The position numbers and the translations under genes are program-made. Positions 1 to 7,492 of a stretch of DNA of 64,000 nt are shown piece after piece. Source of the DNA: Methylibium sp965279545 (GTDB taxonomy: Bacteria > Pseudomonadota > Gammaproteobacteria > Burkholderiales > Burkholderiaceae_C). The stretch is taken from positions 4,402,001 through 4,466,000 of the forward strand of contig NZ_OZ257250.1 in assembly GCF_965279545.1 (NCBI RefSeq). Reading direction: 5' to 3'. Below the pieces are notes generated by a model that worked only from the letters and a program-made list of their open reading frames with translations, searched no databases and was not told the DNA's origin. How positions within the stretch are numbered: position 1 is the first letter of the stretch; the number at the start of each line of letters is the position of its first letter.

Positions 1-846
1 CGCCGCGGGCGCACGCCCTACGACGTCGAGTACCGCCTCAAGTGCCGCGACGGCAGCTACCGGTGGTTCCGCGCGCGAGGCGAGACCCTGCGTTCGGCCG
101 ACGGCTCGCCGCTGAGGGTGGCGGGCGCGCTGACGAGCATCGACGCGCAGCTGGTGCGGGAGCGGGAGCTCGAGAAGTCGCTGGCGCGCTTCGAGCTGTC
201 GCGGGAGCTGATCAACGACGGGCTGTGGGACCTGGAGATCTTGGCCGGCGACCCGGTGAATCCGCGCAACGCCTTCTGGTGGTCCCGGCAGCTCCGCAGG
301 CTGCTCGGCTTCGAGACCGAGGCGGAGTTCCCCAACGTGCTCGACAGCTGGGCCTCCCGTCTGCACCCGGACGACAAGCAAGGGGCCCTGGACGCCTTTG
401 TCGCCCATCTGGTCGACCGCAGCGGCGCGACGCCGTACGACATCGAGTACCGCTTGCGGTGCAAGGACGAGTCCTATCGCTGGTTCAGGGCCCGTGGACA
501 GACGCGCCGCGCCGCCGACGGCACGCCGCTGCGCGCGGTCGGCTCGCTGTGCGATATCGATTCGGTGCGGCAGGCGAGGGCGTCCGAGGCGCAGCGCGAC
601 GCCTACCAGCGCCAGCTCGAGGCGAGCCTCAAGGACATCGCCGACATCGTGGAGACCATCCAGGCGATCTCGCGGCAGACCAACCTGATCGCCATGAACG
701 CCGCCGTCGAAGCGGCACGCGCCGGCACCGCGGGGCGTGGATTCGCCGTGATCGCGAACGAGATTCGCGCCCTGTCGGCGCGGACGACCGCCGCGACCGA
801 CGACGTGTCGCGGATCAGGAAGCACCTCGTGCACGTGTCGTCATGA
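1..846 (+). CDS. PAS-domain methyl-accepting chemotaxis-type transducer, C-terminal part
   Basis: The gene enters from the left edge in frame 1, so the N-terminus is missing. The visible part carries the end of one PAS_3-type fold, with the Y-R-W-F-R-A-R-G strand near base 60, and then a complete second PAS repeat with the same strand near base 480. It ends in a short chemoreceptor signalling segment with the conserved hairpin tip (QTNLIAMNAAVEAARAG, then GRGFAVIANEIRAL). No membrane segment or HAMP is visible. The signalling domain is far shorter than the usual 200 or more residues, keeping essentially the CheA/CheW-binding tip. The family relays ligand or redox sensing to CheA. Only 79 bp separate it from the next gene on the same strand, so it may serve taxis toward the substrate of that cluster (inference). 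Confidence 0.85.
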   Translation, partial: RRGRTPYDVEYRLKCRDGSYRWFRARGETLRSADGSPLRVAGALTSIDAQLVRERELEKSLARFELSRELINDGLWDLEILAGDPVNPRNAFWWSRQLRRLLGFETEAEFPNVLDSWASRLHPDDKQGALDAFVAHLVDRSGATPYDIEYRLRCKDESYRWFRARGQTRRAADGTPLRAVGSLCDIDSVRQARASEAQRDAYQRQLEASLKDIADIVETIQAISRQTNLIAMNAAVEAARAGTAGRGFAVIANEIRALSARTTAATDDVSRIRKHLVHVSS

Positions 847-925
847 GTCCGGCCCGTCCTCGGTCGTCCACCACCGTCGCTGTACGGCCGGCCGAGCTAT
901 TCCGCGACGCAACCCAGGAACCCGA

Positions 926-1849
926 GTGAACAAGGTCATCATCACTTGCGCCATCACCGGCTCGATCCACACGCCGTCGATGTCGCCGCACCTGCCGGTG
1001 ACACCCGACGAGATCGCCGAGGCGGCGATCGGCGCCGCCGAAGCGGGCGCCGCCATCGTCCACCTGCATGCGCGCGATCCGCAGGACGGGCGTCCGTCGC
1101 AGGACCCGGTGCTGTTCCGCCAGTTCGTCCCACGCATCAAGGCGCGCTCCGACGTGGTGATCAACATCACGACCGGCGGCGCCCCCACCATGACCGTCGA
1201 GGAGCGGCTGCGGCCCGCGCTGGAGCTTCGCCCCGAGGTCGCTTCGCTCAACATGGGGTCGATGAACTTCGGCCTGTACGAGATGCTCGAGCGCTTCAAG
1301 GACTTCAAGCACGACTGGGAGCGTCCCTACCTGGCGGGCAGCGACGAGCGCATCTTCAGGAACACCTTCAAGGACATCGCCTACATCCTCCAGTCGTGCA
1401 GCGAGCAGCAGACGCGGTTCGAGATCGAGTGCTACGACATCGGCCACCTCTACACGGCGGCACACTTCCTGGACCGTGCGCTGCTGAAGCCCCCGCTGTT
1501 GATCCAGTCGGTGTTCGGCCTGCGAGGCGGCATCGGCGGGCACGTCGAGGACCTCCTGCACATGAGGCGCACCGCCGACCGCCTGTTCGGAGCCGACTAC
1601 GTCTGGTCGGTGCTCGGCGCCGGCCGCCATCAAATGCCGCTGGCCGCGGTCTCGGCCTCCATCGGCGGCAATGTGCGGGTCGGTCTGGAGGACTCGCTGT
1701 GGGGCGGCCCCGGCAAGCTCGCCATCAGCAACGCCGAGCAGGTGCGCCGCGTGCGCAGCATCATCGAAGCCTTGTCACTGGAAGTCGCCACGCCGGAGGA
1801 TGCACGCCGGCTGCTGAAACTGAAGGGACGCGAGAACGTGGCATTTTGA
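926..1849 (+). CDS. BKACE-family beta-keto acid cleavage enzyme (DUF849)
   Basis: This 307-residue protein has the hallmarks of the BKACE family, zinc enzymes that condense a beta-keto acid with acetyl-CoA and release acetoacetate plus the CoA ester of the shortened acid. The zinc histidines are His46 and His48 in VHLHARDP, the same numbering as in the founding member Kce. A Glu in GLEDS (residue 255) fits the third ligand. The glycine-rich TTGG and the S-V-F-G-L-R-G-G segments are also family features. The GTG start follows an AGGAA-like site. The specificity of BKACE members varies widely and cannot be read from sequence alone. The carboxylase cluster downstream would make a beta-keto acid such as benzoylacetate, which would be a fitting substrate (inference). 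Confidence 0.9.
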   Translation: MNKVIITCAITGSIHTPSMSPHLPVTPDEIAEAAIGAAEAGAAIVHLHARDPQDGRPSQDPVLFRQFVPRIKARSDVVINITTGGAPTMTVEERLRPALELRPEVASLNMGSMNFGLYEMLERFKDFKHDWERPYLAGSDERIFRNTFKDIAYILQSCSEQQTRFEIECYDIGHLYTAAHFLDRALLKPPLLIQSVFGLRGGIGGHVEDLLHMRRTADRLFGADYVWSVLGAGRHQMPLAAVSASIGGNVRVGLEDSLWGGPGKLAISNAEQVRRVRSIIEALSLEVATPEDARRLLKLKGRENVAF

Positions 1850-2011
1850 ATGCCGGTGACAGTGATCTCCCCCGGCCGCACGGTGCCGGTCAAGGGAGAG
1901 CCGGGTTGCGCCGTCGCGCAGGATCTGGGCTTGCCGTCCGATTTCCGTACGCACCTTGCTGGGGTCCGGAATCAGGTCGCCATCGTGGGCGCCGGCCGGG
2001 GGATTTTCTAA
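1850..2011 (+). CDS. Possible 53-residue ORF directly after the BKACE gene
   Basis: An ATG lies immediately after the BKACE stop codon, with no base between them, and opens a 53-codon frame ending in TAA. The translation is rich in Gly, Val and Pro and has no recognised motif, membrane segment or cysteine pair. The abutting stop and start would permit re-initiation, but no separate ribosome binding site is seen. It may be chance in G+C-rich DNA or a decayed remnant of a longer gene. Confidence 0.2.
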   Translation: MPVTVISPGRTVPVKGEPGCAVAQDLGLPSDFRTHLAGVRNQVAIVGAGRGIF

Positions 2012-2065
2012 GGGAATCTACTCGGGTTGAGGCCTATTTCCGGCCTCCGGGGCGCGCAGTAGGCT

Positions 2066-2081
2066 TGGCATCAAGCTTGCC
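2066..2081 (+). promoter_or_regulatory. Sigma-54 (-24/-12) promoter of the activator gene
   Basis: The sequence TGGCATcaagcTTGCC matches the sigma-54 consensus (TGGCAY, five bases, TTGC) with correct spacing between the GG and GC dinucleotides. Transcription would start near 2093, about 108 bases before the activator ATG. A sigma-54 promoter in front of a sigma-54 activator implies positive autoregulation, or control by another activator. Confidence 0.75.
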
Positions 2082-2200
2082 ATTCAGTGACCGTGGAGGT
2101 CCGTTATCACCAGGGTTTCCACGGTACTTCGCCCGCCCTCAGCGGGGCATGGAGTGCGGCTCCTGCAGGCTTAGATTCAAGAAGAATTCCGGAGACTCGT

Positions 2201-4294
2201 ATGGGCACTGAACATCCAAGCGAAAAGTTCCCCCAGCCGGAGAACGAGACCAAGATCATGTCCGCCTGGGAAAGGTTCCTGGGAGGCGAGACCTGCGCTT
2301 CCGATGCGCTTCGTCGCCTGATCGATGACTCGTGGCGCCGCTCCCAGACCGGACACGTCGACCCCGACCGCAGCCAGGCCCCATTGATCCTTTCGGAGGA
2401 TTCGCTTCATTCCCTGCTCGAAAAGCAAGACGAATTGCTCTGCGCCGGCGCGCCGGTCATGGCCGATGCCCGCCAGTTCCTCGACGCGACGGGCACCGTG
2501 ATCGTGCTGGCGACCACCGACGGCGTCATATTGAACCTCGAGGGGGATCCGTCGACGTTCGGTGCGGCCGAGCGCATACACCTGCTGCCGGGCGGCAGTT
2601 GGGACGAGTCGGTGTGCGGCACCAACGCGGTCGGAACCGCGCTCGCCATCGGGCAGCCGGTTCAGATTCACGGGGCCGAGCACTACTGCGCCGGCATGAA
2701 GCCCTGGACCTGCTCGGCCACCGTGATCCGGGACCCCTACAACAACAGCATTCTCGGCGTCGTCAATGTCTCGGGCATGAGCTCCACCTACAACCGGCAC
2801 TGCCTCGCCCTCGTCATGACGACGGCGAGCCGGATCGAAAGCCGGCTCGCCCGGCGCGAGATGGAGCTGCGCTATCACTTGCTGGAGCGGTGCATGTCGC
2901 GGGTTGCCAGCGCCACCTCCGACGGGGTCATCGTCCTCGATCGTCGAGGCAATCCGATCAAGGCCTCGGCCACGGTCGACGCCGCACTGCGGGCGCTGAG
3001 CGAAAGCACCGCATCGGCCAGCGGCATCAACCTGTCCACGCTGAAGATCCCCGCCACCTTCAAGAACGAGTTGCCGGCAAAACTGCCGGAGTGGATCAAC
3101 CAGGACTGGCTGGAGCCCATCGTCGATCAAGGTCACAGGCTGGGCTCCTTGCTGACCATTCCGCACCAGGGGTCACGCGCGACGCCGCGCCGCAGCGAGG
3201 AGGCCGTCGCGAAGCATTCTTTCCTGAAGAACGCCGCGTTCGAACGCGTCATCGGCAAGGCGCCGAACCTGCTCGAGATCATCGGTTGTGCCCAGCGCCT
3301 GGCGCGATCGAACGTGCCCGTCCTGCTGCTGGGCGAGACCGGCGTGGGCAAGGACGTCTTCGCGCGTGCCATCCATGAAACCGGCGGCGCCCAGGAGGCG
3401 CCCTTCGTGGCGCTGAACTGCGGCGGGTTCTCGCGCGAGTTGCTCACCAGCGAGCTGTTCGGCTACGTGGAGGGCTCGTTCACGGGGGCACGGCGGGGCG
3501 GCATGATGGGGAAGATCGAGGCGGCCAATGGCGGCACGCTCTTCCTCGACGAGATCGGCGAGATGCCGATCGACCTGCAGCCGCACTTTCTGCGCGTCCT
3601 GGAGGAGGGGGCGATCTACCGCCTGGGCGAGAACAAGGCACGCAAGGTGGCGTTCCGGCTGGTCGCGGCGACCAACCGGGACTTGCGCAAGGAGGTCGCC
3701 GAAGGCCGCTTCCGCATGGACCTGTTCTACCGCATCGCCGTGGCGTCGATCAACATCCCGCCCCTGCGCGACAGGGCAGAGGACATCGAGCCGATCGCCG
3801 AATTCCTGCTCGACAAGCTGGCGCTGCAGCACGGCTTGCCCAGGCCCGAGCTCGACGAGGGGGCGCTGGCGTGCATGGCCCAGTACGCCTGGCCCGGCAA
3901 CATCCGCGAACTGCGCAACGTGCTCGAGCGCGCGTTGCTGATGTCTTCGGGCCCGGTGCTGGCCAGGGAAGCCCTGCCCGCCGAAGTCCGGTTCACGGGC
4001 CGGATCGCGGCTCCGTCCAGGGCGGTCTCGACGCCGCCGGAAGGTGAGTTGAAGCATCTCGAGCAGGTGGAGAAGGAAACCATCATCTCGATGATCGAGC
4101 GTCAGCGCGGCAACATGACCGCGGTGGCGCGCGAACTCGGCATTGCCAAGAGCACGCTCTATGTCAAGCTGAAGAAGTTCGACATCGCCCTGTCTGGCGG
4201 GGCATGGGTCGAGGCCACGGCCACCAGGCTCGGTCCGAAGCCGAGCCCGGTGTTTTCGTCGGACCTGGCGCCGCGTGTCTTGAGCGACGCCTGA
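2201..4294 (+). CDS. AcoR/AcxR-type sigma-54-dependent transcriptional activator
   Basis: The 697-residue protein has the AcoR layout. An N-terminal sensory part runs over about residues 80-215 (GAF-like, with the G-T-N-A-V-G-T-A-L and G-A-E-H-Y-C signatures), a PAS-like linker over about 230-325, and an AAA+ domain follows. The AAA+ domain has Walker A GETGVGKD at about 378-385, a sigma-54 contact loop reading GSFTGA (the usual form is GAFTGA) at about 425-430, and Walker B LFLDEIGE. A Fis-type helix-turn-helix ends near residue 660. The start at 2201 is chosen because CGGAGA lies just upstream, although the frame is open from 2087. Family members switch on acetoin, acetone or ketone carboxylase operons when substrate is present. 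The sigma-54 promoter before apcA is the obvious target. Confidence 0.92.
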   Translation: MGTEHPSEKFPQPENETKIMSAWERFLGGETCASDALRRLIDDSWRRSQTGHVDPDRSQAPLILSEDSLHSLLEKQDELLCAGAPVMADARQFLDATGTVIVLATTDGVILNLEGDPSTFGAAERIHLLPGGSWDESVCGTNAVGTALAIGQPVQIHGAEHYCAGMKPWTCSATVIRDPYNNSILGVVNVSGMSSTYNRHCLALVMTTASRIESRLARREMELRYHLLERCMSRVASATSDGVIVLDRRGNPIKASATVDAALRALSESTASASGINLSTLKIPATFKNELPAKLPEWINQDWLEPIVDQGHRLGSLLTIPHQGSRATPRRSEEAVAKHSFLKNAAFERVIGKAPNLLEIIGCAQRLARSNVPVLLLGETGVGKDVFARAIHETGGAQEAPFVALNCGGFSRELLTSELFGYVEGSFTGARRGGMMGKIEAANGGTLFLDEIGEMPIDLQPHFLRVLEEGAIYRLGENKARKVAFRLVAATNRDLRKEVAEGRFRMDLFYRIAVASINIPPLRDRAEDIEPIAEFLLDKLALQHGLPRPELDEGALACMAQYAWPGNIRELRNVLERALLMSSGPVLAREALPAEVRFTGRIAAPSRAVSTPPEGELKHLEQVEKETIISMIERQRGNMTAVARELGIAKSTLYVKLKKFDIALSGGAWVEATATRLGPKPSPVFSSDLAPRVLSDA

Positions 4295-4441
4295 TAGCCG
4301 CTCGCATTCGAACCTGGCAGATCGCCCGGCGTCGTTCGGCTACTTGCAGCCGTTCGTGTGCAGGGGGGCTGAGGTTCGAAGGGTCCGGCCGCCTGCAGGT
4401 ACCTCGCGTTGCTGGCGAGGCCGCCGGGCGAGCGGCTCCGC

Positions 4442-4496
4442 TCATGTCCTCCGGGCCGGGCTTCGCCCGGCCCTCCCCCTCTACTTCGCTGCGCCG
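4442..4496 (+). repeat. Hairpin repeat unit, copy 1 (left arm of inverted pair)
   Basis: The unit starts with CATGTCC, continues with a perfect 9-bp stem GGGCCGGGC/GCCCGGCCC around a TTC loop (4453-4473), then a pyrimidine tract and CTACTTCGCTGCGCC. The same flanks with a different stem recur at 4593-4654, 56086-56149 and 56239-56299. It resembles REP/BIME-type intergenic repeats. Confidence 0.7.
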
Positions 4497-4592
4497 CTCA
4501 CCCGGCGTCCTCGCCAGCACTCACCATCGCCGCGTGCGCAGGCCGTCAAGCCCCGACAGGCCACGGTGGTGGCAGCGCTGGGACGGGTTGCT

Positions 4593-4654
4593 GTGTGGAG
4601 TGAAGTAGAGGAGGAGGGGGCGGCCGTGAGGCCGGCGCCGGGGGACATGAACGC
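4593..4654 (-). repeat. Hairpin repeat unit, copy 2 (inverted)
   Basis: Read on the minus strand this unit gives GCGTTCATGTCC, a G+C-rich stem, a pyrimidine tract and CTACTTCACTCCACAC. It pairs head-on with copy 1 about 96 bases away. The stem sequence (CGGCC/GGCCG) differs from copy 1 but still pairs, whereas the flanks are conserved. Confidence 0.7.
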
Positions 4655-4847
4655 AACACAGCAACCCGGCGCAGCGCCCGCGCCAACGTTTGGCAGTCAG
4701 CGTTCCAGACAAGGACCCTGAACACCGCAACAAGCCCCGGCCTGCCGTATGAGGCGTCGTCAAGACATCGATAGCCACTCGATCCGAGCGACCGACTCGC
4801 GGCCGGGTGGCCTCGTCCATCGCGGACTGCCGACCGGCATGCGAAAG

Positions 4848-4870
4848 CCGGAATTCGATGCGGATTCCGG
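4848..4870. promoter_or_regulatory. Candidate upstream activator site of the carboxylase operon
   Basis: A perfect inverted repeat CCGGAAT, nine bases, ATTCCGG lies about 80-100 bp upstream of the -24 element. That is the normal distance for the dimer site of a sigma-54 activator. The assignment rests on position and symmetry only. No second copy was found before the activator's own promoter. Confidence 0.35.
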
Positions 4871-4948
4871 ACGCTCCGGACGCCCCGGGAAAGCCCGCAT
4901 GCCGCTTCCAAGGCATTGATTTCCCAGTGTTTTTTTTGCGGCCGCCGC

Positions 4949-4964
4949 TGGCATATCGCTTGCG
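4949..4964 (+). promoter_or_regulatory. Sigma-54 (-24/-12) promoter of the apc operon
   Basis: TGGCATatcgcTTGCG matches the sigma-54 consensus with exact spacing and is nearly the same as the site at 2066-2081. Transcription would begin near 4975, leaving a leader of about 95 bases before apcA. Confidence 0.8.
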
Positions 4965-5068
4965 TTGAGGGTGTCTGCGAGACATCAACCCGCACACACA
5001 GCGGACGCACGCGAAGACAAGTGGCGAGGGCGCCTCCACGCCACCCGTACACCAACCTGGAATCACTC

Positions 5069-7006
5069 ATGGGCATACAGATCAACATCGATAACGGCGG
5101 CACGTTGACCGATATCTGCATCATCGGTGGCGAGCGGGTTCAGAAGACCAAGGTCCTCACGACGCCCTACGACCTGAGCAAGTGCTTCTTCGAAGGCCTG
5201 CAGAAGGCGTCCGGCGTGATCTACGGCAAGCCGGACGTGACGCGGCTGCTGGAGGAGGTCGACCTGATCCGCTACTCGACGACGCAGGGCACCAACGCCA
5301 TCTGCGAACGCAAGGGCCCGCGCCTCGGTCTCATCGTCGATGCCCGCGCACGGGAGCTGACCGCGCAACTGGCCGAACACGATCCCGAGGTGTACCAGGC
5401 CCTGGTGGGCGAGCGGGTGGTGTACCTGGACACCGCGCTGGTCACGGGCGAAGCCGCGCAGATCGAGGTGGTCAAGGCCATCAACACGCTGACCGCGGCC
5501 GGCGCCAATCGCATCGTGGTCAGCTTCAGCGGTGCGGACTTCATCGCCTCCGAGAACGCCTTCCGCAAGGTGGCGCTGCGCAAGTATCCGCGCCACCTGC
5601 TGGGTGCCGTGCCGACCTTGTACGGCAGCGACCTGAGTGTCGACATCGATCCCGTGCGCCGCACGTGGACCGCGCTGATCAACTCCTTCCTCCATCCGGC
5701 GATGGAGGCCTTCCTGTACAACGCCGAGAACCGGCTGCGCGAGTACCGCACCAAGAACCCGCTGCTGATCTTCCGCAATGACGGCGACGCGTCCCGCGTG
5801 GCCAAGACCATCGCGATCAAGACGTACAGCTCGGGCCCGCGCGGCGGCATGGAAGGCGTCAAGACCTTCTCGAAGCTCTACGGCTTCTCCGACGTCGTGT
5901 CGATCGACGTCGGCGGCACCACGACCGACATCGGCCAGTACCTGGACGGCACGGTGGCCGAGGTGCGCCGCGGCCACGTGGAAGGCATCAGCGTGTCCTT
6001 GCCGCTGTGCGAGATCATGAGCGCGGGCGCCGGCGGCAGCTCGATCTTCAAGGTGGCCAAGGGCAAGATCGTCATCGGCCCGGAGAGCGTGGGCGCCGTG
6101 CCGGGGCCGGCCTGCTTCGGCCGCGGCGGCCAGTTCGCCACCATCACCGACGGCAGCCTGCTGGCGGGTCTGTTCGATCCGAAGTCCTACTTCGGCGGTG
6201 GCATGGGCCTGGACCTGGACCGGGCCGCGACGGCGGTGTCCGTGAACATCGCGGCACCGCTCGGCCTGAAGCTCGACGACGCGCTGCAGCAGATGGAGCT
6301 CGCGTTCGAGGACAAGGTCGCCGCGGAGCTGCACCGCTTCACCAAGGTGTCGAAGGAAAGCGTGCTGCTCGCCTTCGGTGGCGCCGGGCCGCTGAACGCC
6401 TGCGGCGTGGCCGAGATGGCCGGCATCAGCCGGGTGGCGATCCCGCAGATGGCGGCGGTGTTCAGCGCCTACGGCATCGGCACCTGCGACATCTCCCAGC
6501 GCTACGCCGTCTCGCTCGACACGCACAACCAGCAGGGCCTGGAAGACGCCCTCGCGGTGCTGCGCGTCAGGGCGTCGCGCGACATGTTCGCCGAGGGCGT
6601 CGCCAAGGGTGACTACGAGATCGTGGCACGGCTGGTGGGCACCGACAGCCACGGCAAGGAGCAGCAGTTCCCGCTGTCCGACACGCCGACCTTCCCCGCT
6701 GCCCTCGCGAACGCCTCGGCGGTGGAACTGGAGCTGGCGGCCATCAAGCGCCTGCGCGAGCAGAACGGCAGCGCGGCGAAGTTCGTCGAACGCTCGGCGG
6801 CGCAGCCGGTCGGCATGCGCAACGTCCTGACGCGCGGCCGCGGCCGCATCGACGTGCCGGTCTATCAGCTGGCCCAGCTCAAGGCGGGCGATCACGCCGC
6901 GGGTCCGGCGATTCTCGAAGAAGACTACTTCACCTGCCGTGTGCTGGACGGATGGAGCTTTGTCATCAGCGATGCCGGTGACGTCTTGTTGAACAGAAAG
7001 GCTTGA
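5069..7006 (+). CDS. apcA: Acetophenone-carboxylase-like subunit A (HyuA fold)
   Basis: This 645-residue protein of the hydantoinase A / oxoprolinase / ketone carboxylase superfamily has the actin-like ATP-binding signatures N-G-G-T-L-T-D at its N-terminus and D-V-G-G-T-T-T-D-I-G near residue 285. In acetophenone carboxylase two such subunits (ApcA, ApcC) use ATP to activate the ketone and bicarbonate. The first motif reads DNGGT where most homologues have DVGGT, which suggests one of the two phosphate sites is altered. It is the first gene of an operon of at least five genes behind a sigma-54 promoter. The ATG at 5069 is chosen because homology begins there (IxIDxGGT), although the frame is open upstream. 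The true substrate ketone is not known. Confidence 0.85.
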   Translation: MGIQINIDNGGTLTDICIIGGERVQKTKVLTTPYDLSKCFFEGLQKASGVIYGKPDVTRLLEEVDLIRYSTTQGTNAICERKGPRLGLIVDARARELTAQLAEHDPEVYQALVGERVVYLDTALVTGEAAQIEVVKAINTLTAAGANRIVVSFSGADFIASENAFRKVALRKYPRHLLGAVPTLYGSDLSVDIDPVRRTWTALINSFLHPAMEAFLYNAENRLREYRTKNPLLIFRNDGDASRVAKTIAIKTYSSGPRGGMEGVKTFSKLYGFSDVVSIDVGGTTTDIGQYLDGTVAEVRRGHVEGISVSLPLCEIMSAGAGGSSIFKVAKGKIVIGPESVGAVPGPACFGRGGQFATITDGSLLAGLFDPKSYFGGGMGLDLDRAATAVSVNIAAPLGLKLDDALQQMELAFEDKVAAELHRFTKVSKESVLLAFGGAGPLNACGVAEMAGISRVAIPQMAAVFSAYGIGTCDISQRYAVSLDTHNQQGLEDALAVLRVRASRDMFAEGVAKGDYEIVARLVGTDSHGKEQQFPLSDTPTFPAALANASAVELELAAIKRLREQNGSAAKFVERSAAQPVGMRNVLTRGRGRIDVPVYQLAQLKAGDHAAGPAILEEDYFTCRVLDGWSFVISDAGDVLLNRKA

Positions 7007-7011
7007 AGATC

Positions 7012-7413
7012 ATGAAGGTACTGATGACTGAATACCTGCGCGTTGACCTGGACGCGGAGCAATGGGAGTGCCGGGTCTGCGACCACGTGATCGGGCCGGC
7101 CACCGCGAGCTACAAGGAAGGCATGCTGGTGCACGACCGCGACCCGCGGGAGATCCATCCGCCGATCCTGGACCCGGAGCGCTACCGCTTCACTTTCAGT
7201 CCCGACCCCGAGTGGGTGCGCATCCTGGAGTACTACTGCCCGAGCTGCGGCACCCAGGTCGAGACCGAGTACGCCGTTCCAGGGCATCCGCCGCTGTACG
7301 ACATGCAGCCCGACCTACCGGCACTGCGCGCGCAGTGGGCCCGTCGTGAAGAGCTCAAGGACGCCGTCACCGGCCCGGCCGTGGCCGGCAACCCGAACGA
7401 CCACCAGCACTGA
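7012..7413 (+). CDS. apcB: Small zinc-ribbon subunit of the carboxylase (ApcB / AcxC-gamma-like)
   Basis: A 133-residue protein begins five bases after apcA. Two cysteine pairs (C-R-V-C near residue 22 and C-P-S-C near residue 79) form a likely zinc ribbon, as in the small subunits of acetone and acetophenone carboxylases. The small subunit is an obligate structural part of the complex in the family. The ATG at 7012 is preferred over the overlapping TTG at 7003. Small subunits of simple hydantoinases are not known, so its presence argues for a carboxylase rather than a hydantoinase or oxoprolinase. Confidence 0.8.
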   Translation: MKVLMTEYLRVDLDAEQWECRVCDHVIGPATASYKEGMLVHDRDPREIHPPILDPERYRFTFSPDPEWVRILEYYCPSCGTQVETEYAVPGHPPLYDMQPDLPALRAQWARREELKDAVTGPAVAGNPNDHQH

Positions 7414-7440
7414 GACCTGCGGGCATTCATGGCAGATCGG

Positions 7441-7468
7441 CCGCCCGCGCCCTGAAGGCGACGGGCGG
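7441..7468 (+). other. Intercistronic hairpin between apcB and apcC
   Basis: CCGCCCG (7441-7447) can pair with CGGGCGG (7462-7468). There is no T-run, so it is more likely a processing or mRNA-stability element than a terminator. The next gene begins 25 bases later with its own GAGGAG site. Confidence 0.3.
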
Positions 7469-7492
7469 GCGCAATCCAAGCGAGGAGATGAA

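Larger units (their letters stand above)
4295..4948. other. Long non-coding region between activator and carboxylase operon
   Basis: No credible gene is seen in these 650 bases. The open frames on both strands are compositional. The left part holds an inverted pair of hairpin repeat units, listed separately. The right part holds a candidate activator site and runs into the sigma-54 promoter. A run of eight T residues lies just upstream of that promoter (4930-4937). Confidence 0.6.

Noticed and set aside
4521..5124. Open frames of 180-190 codons on the minus strand between activator and apcA
   Set aside because: They run through the inverted repeats and the sigma-54 promoter and have no domain, ribosome site or codon pattern of a gene.
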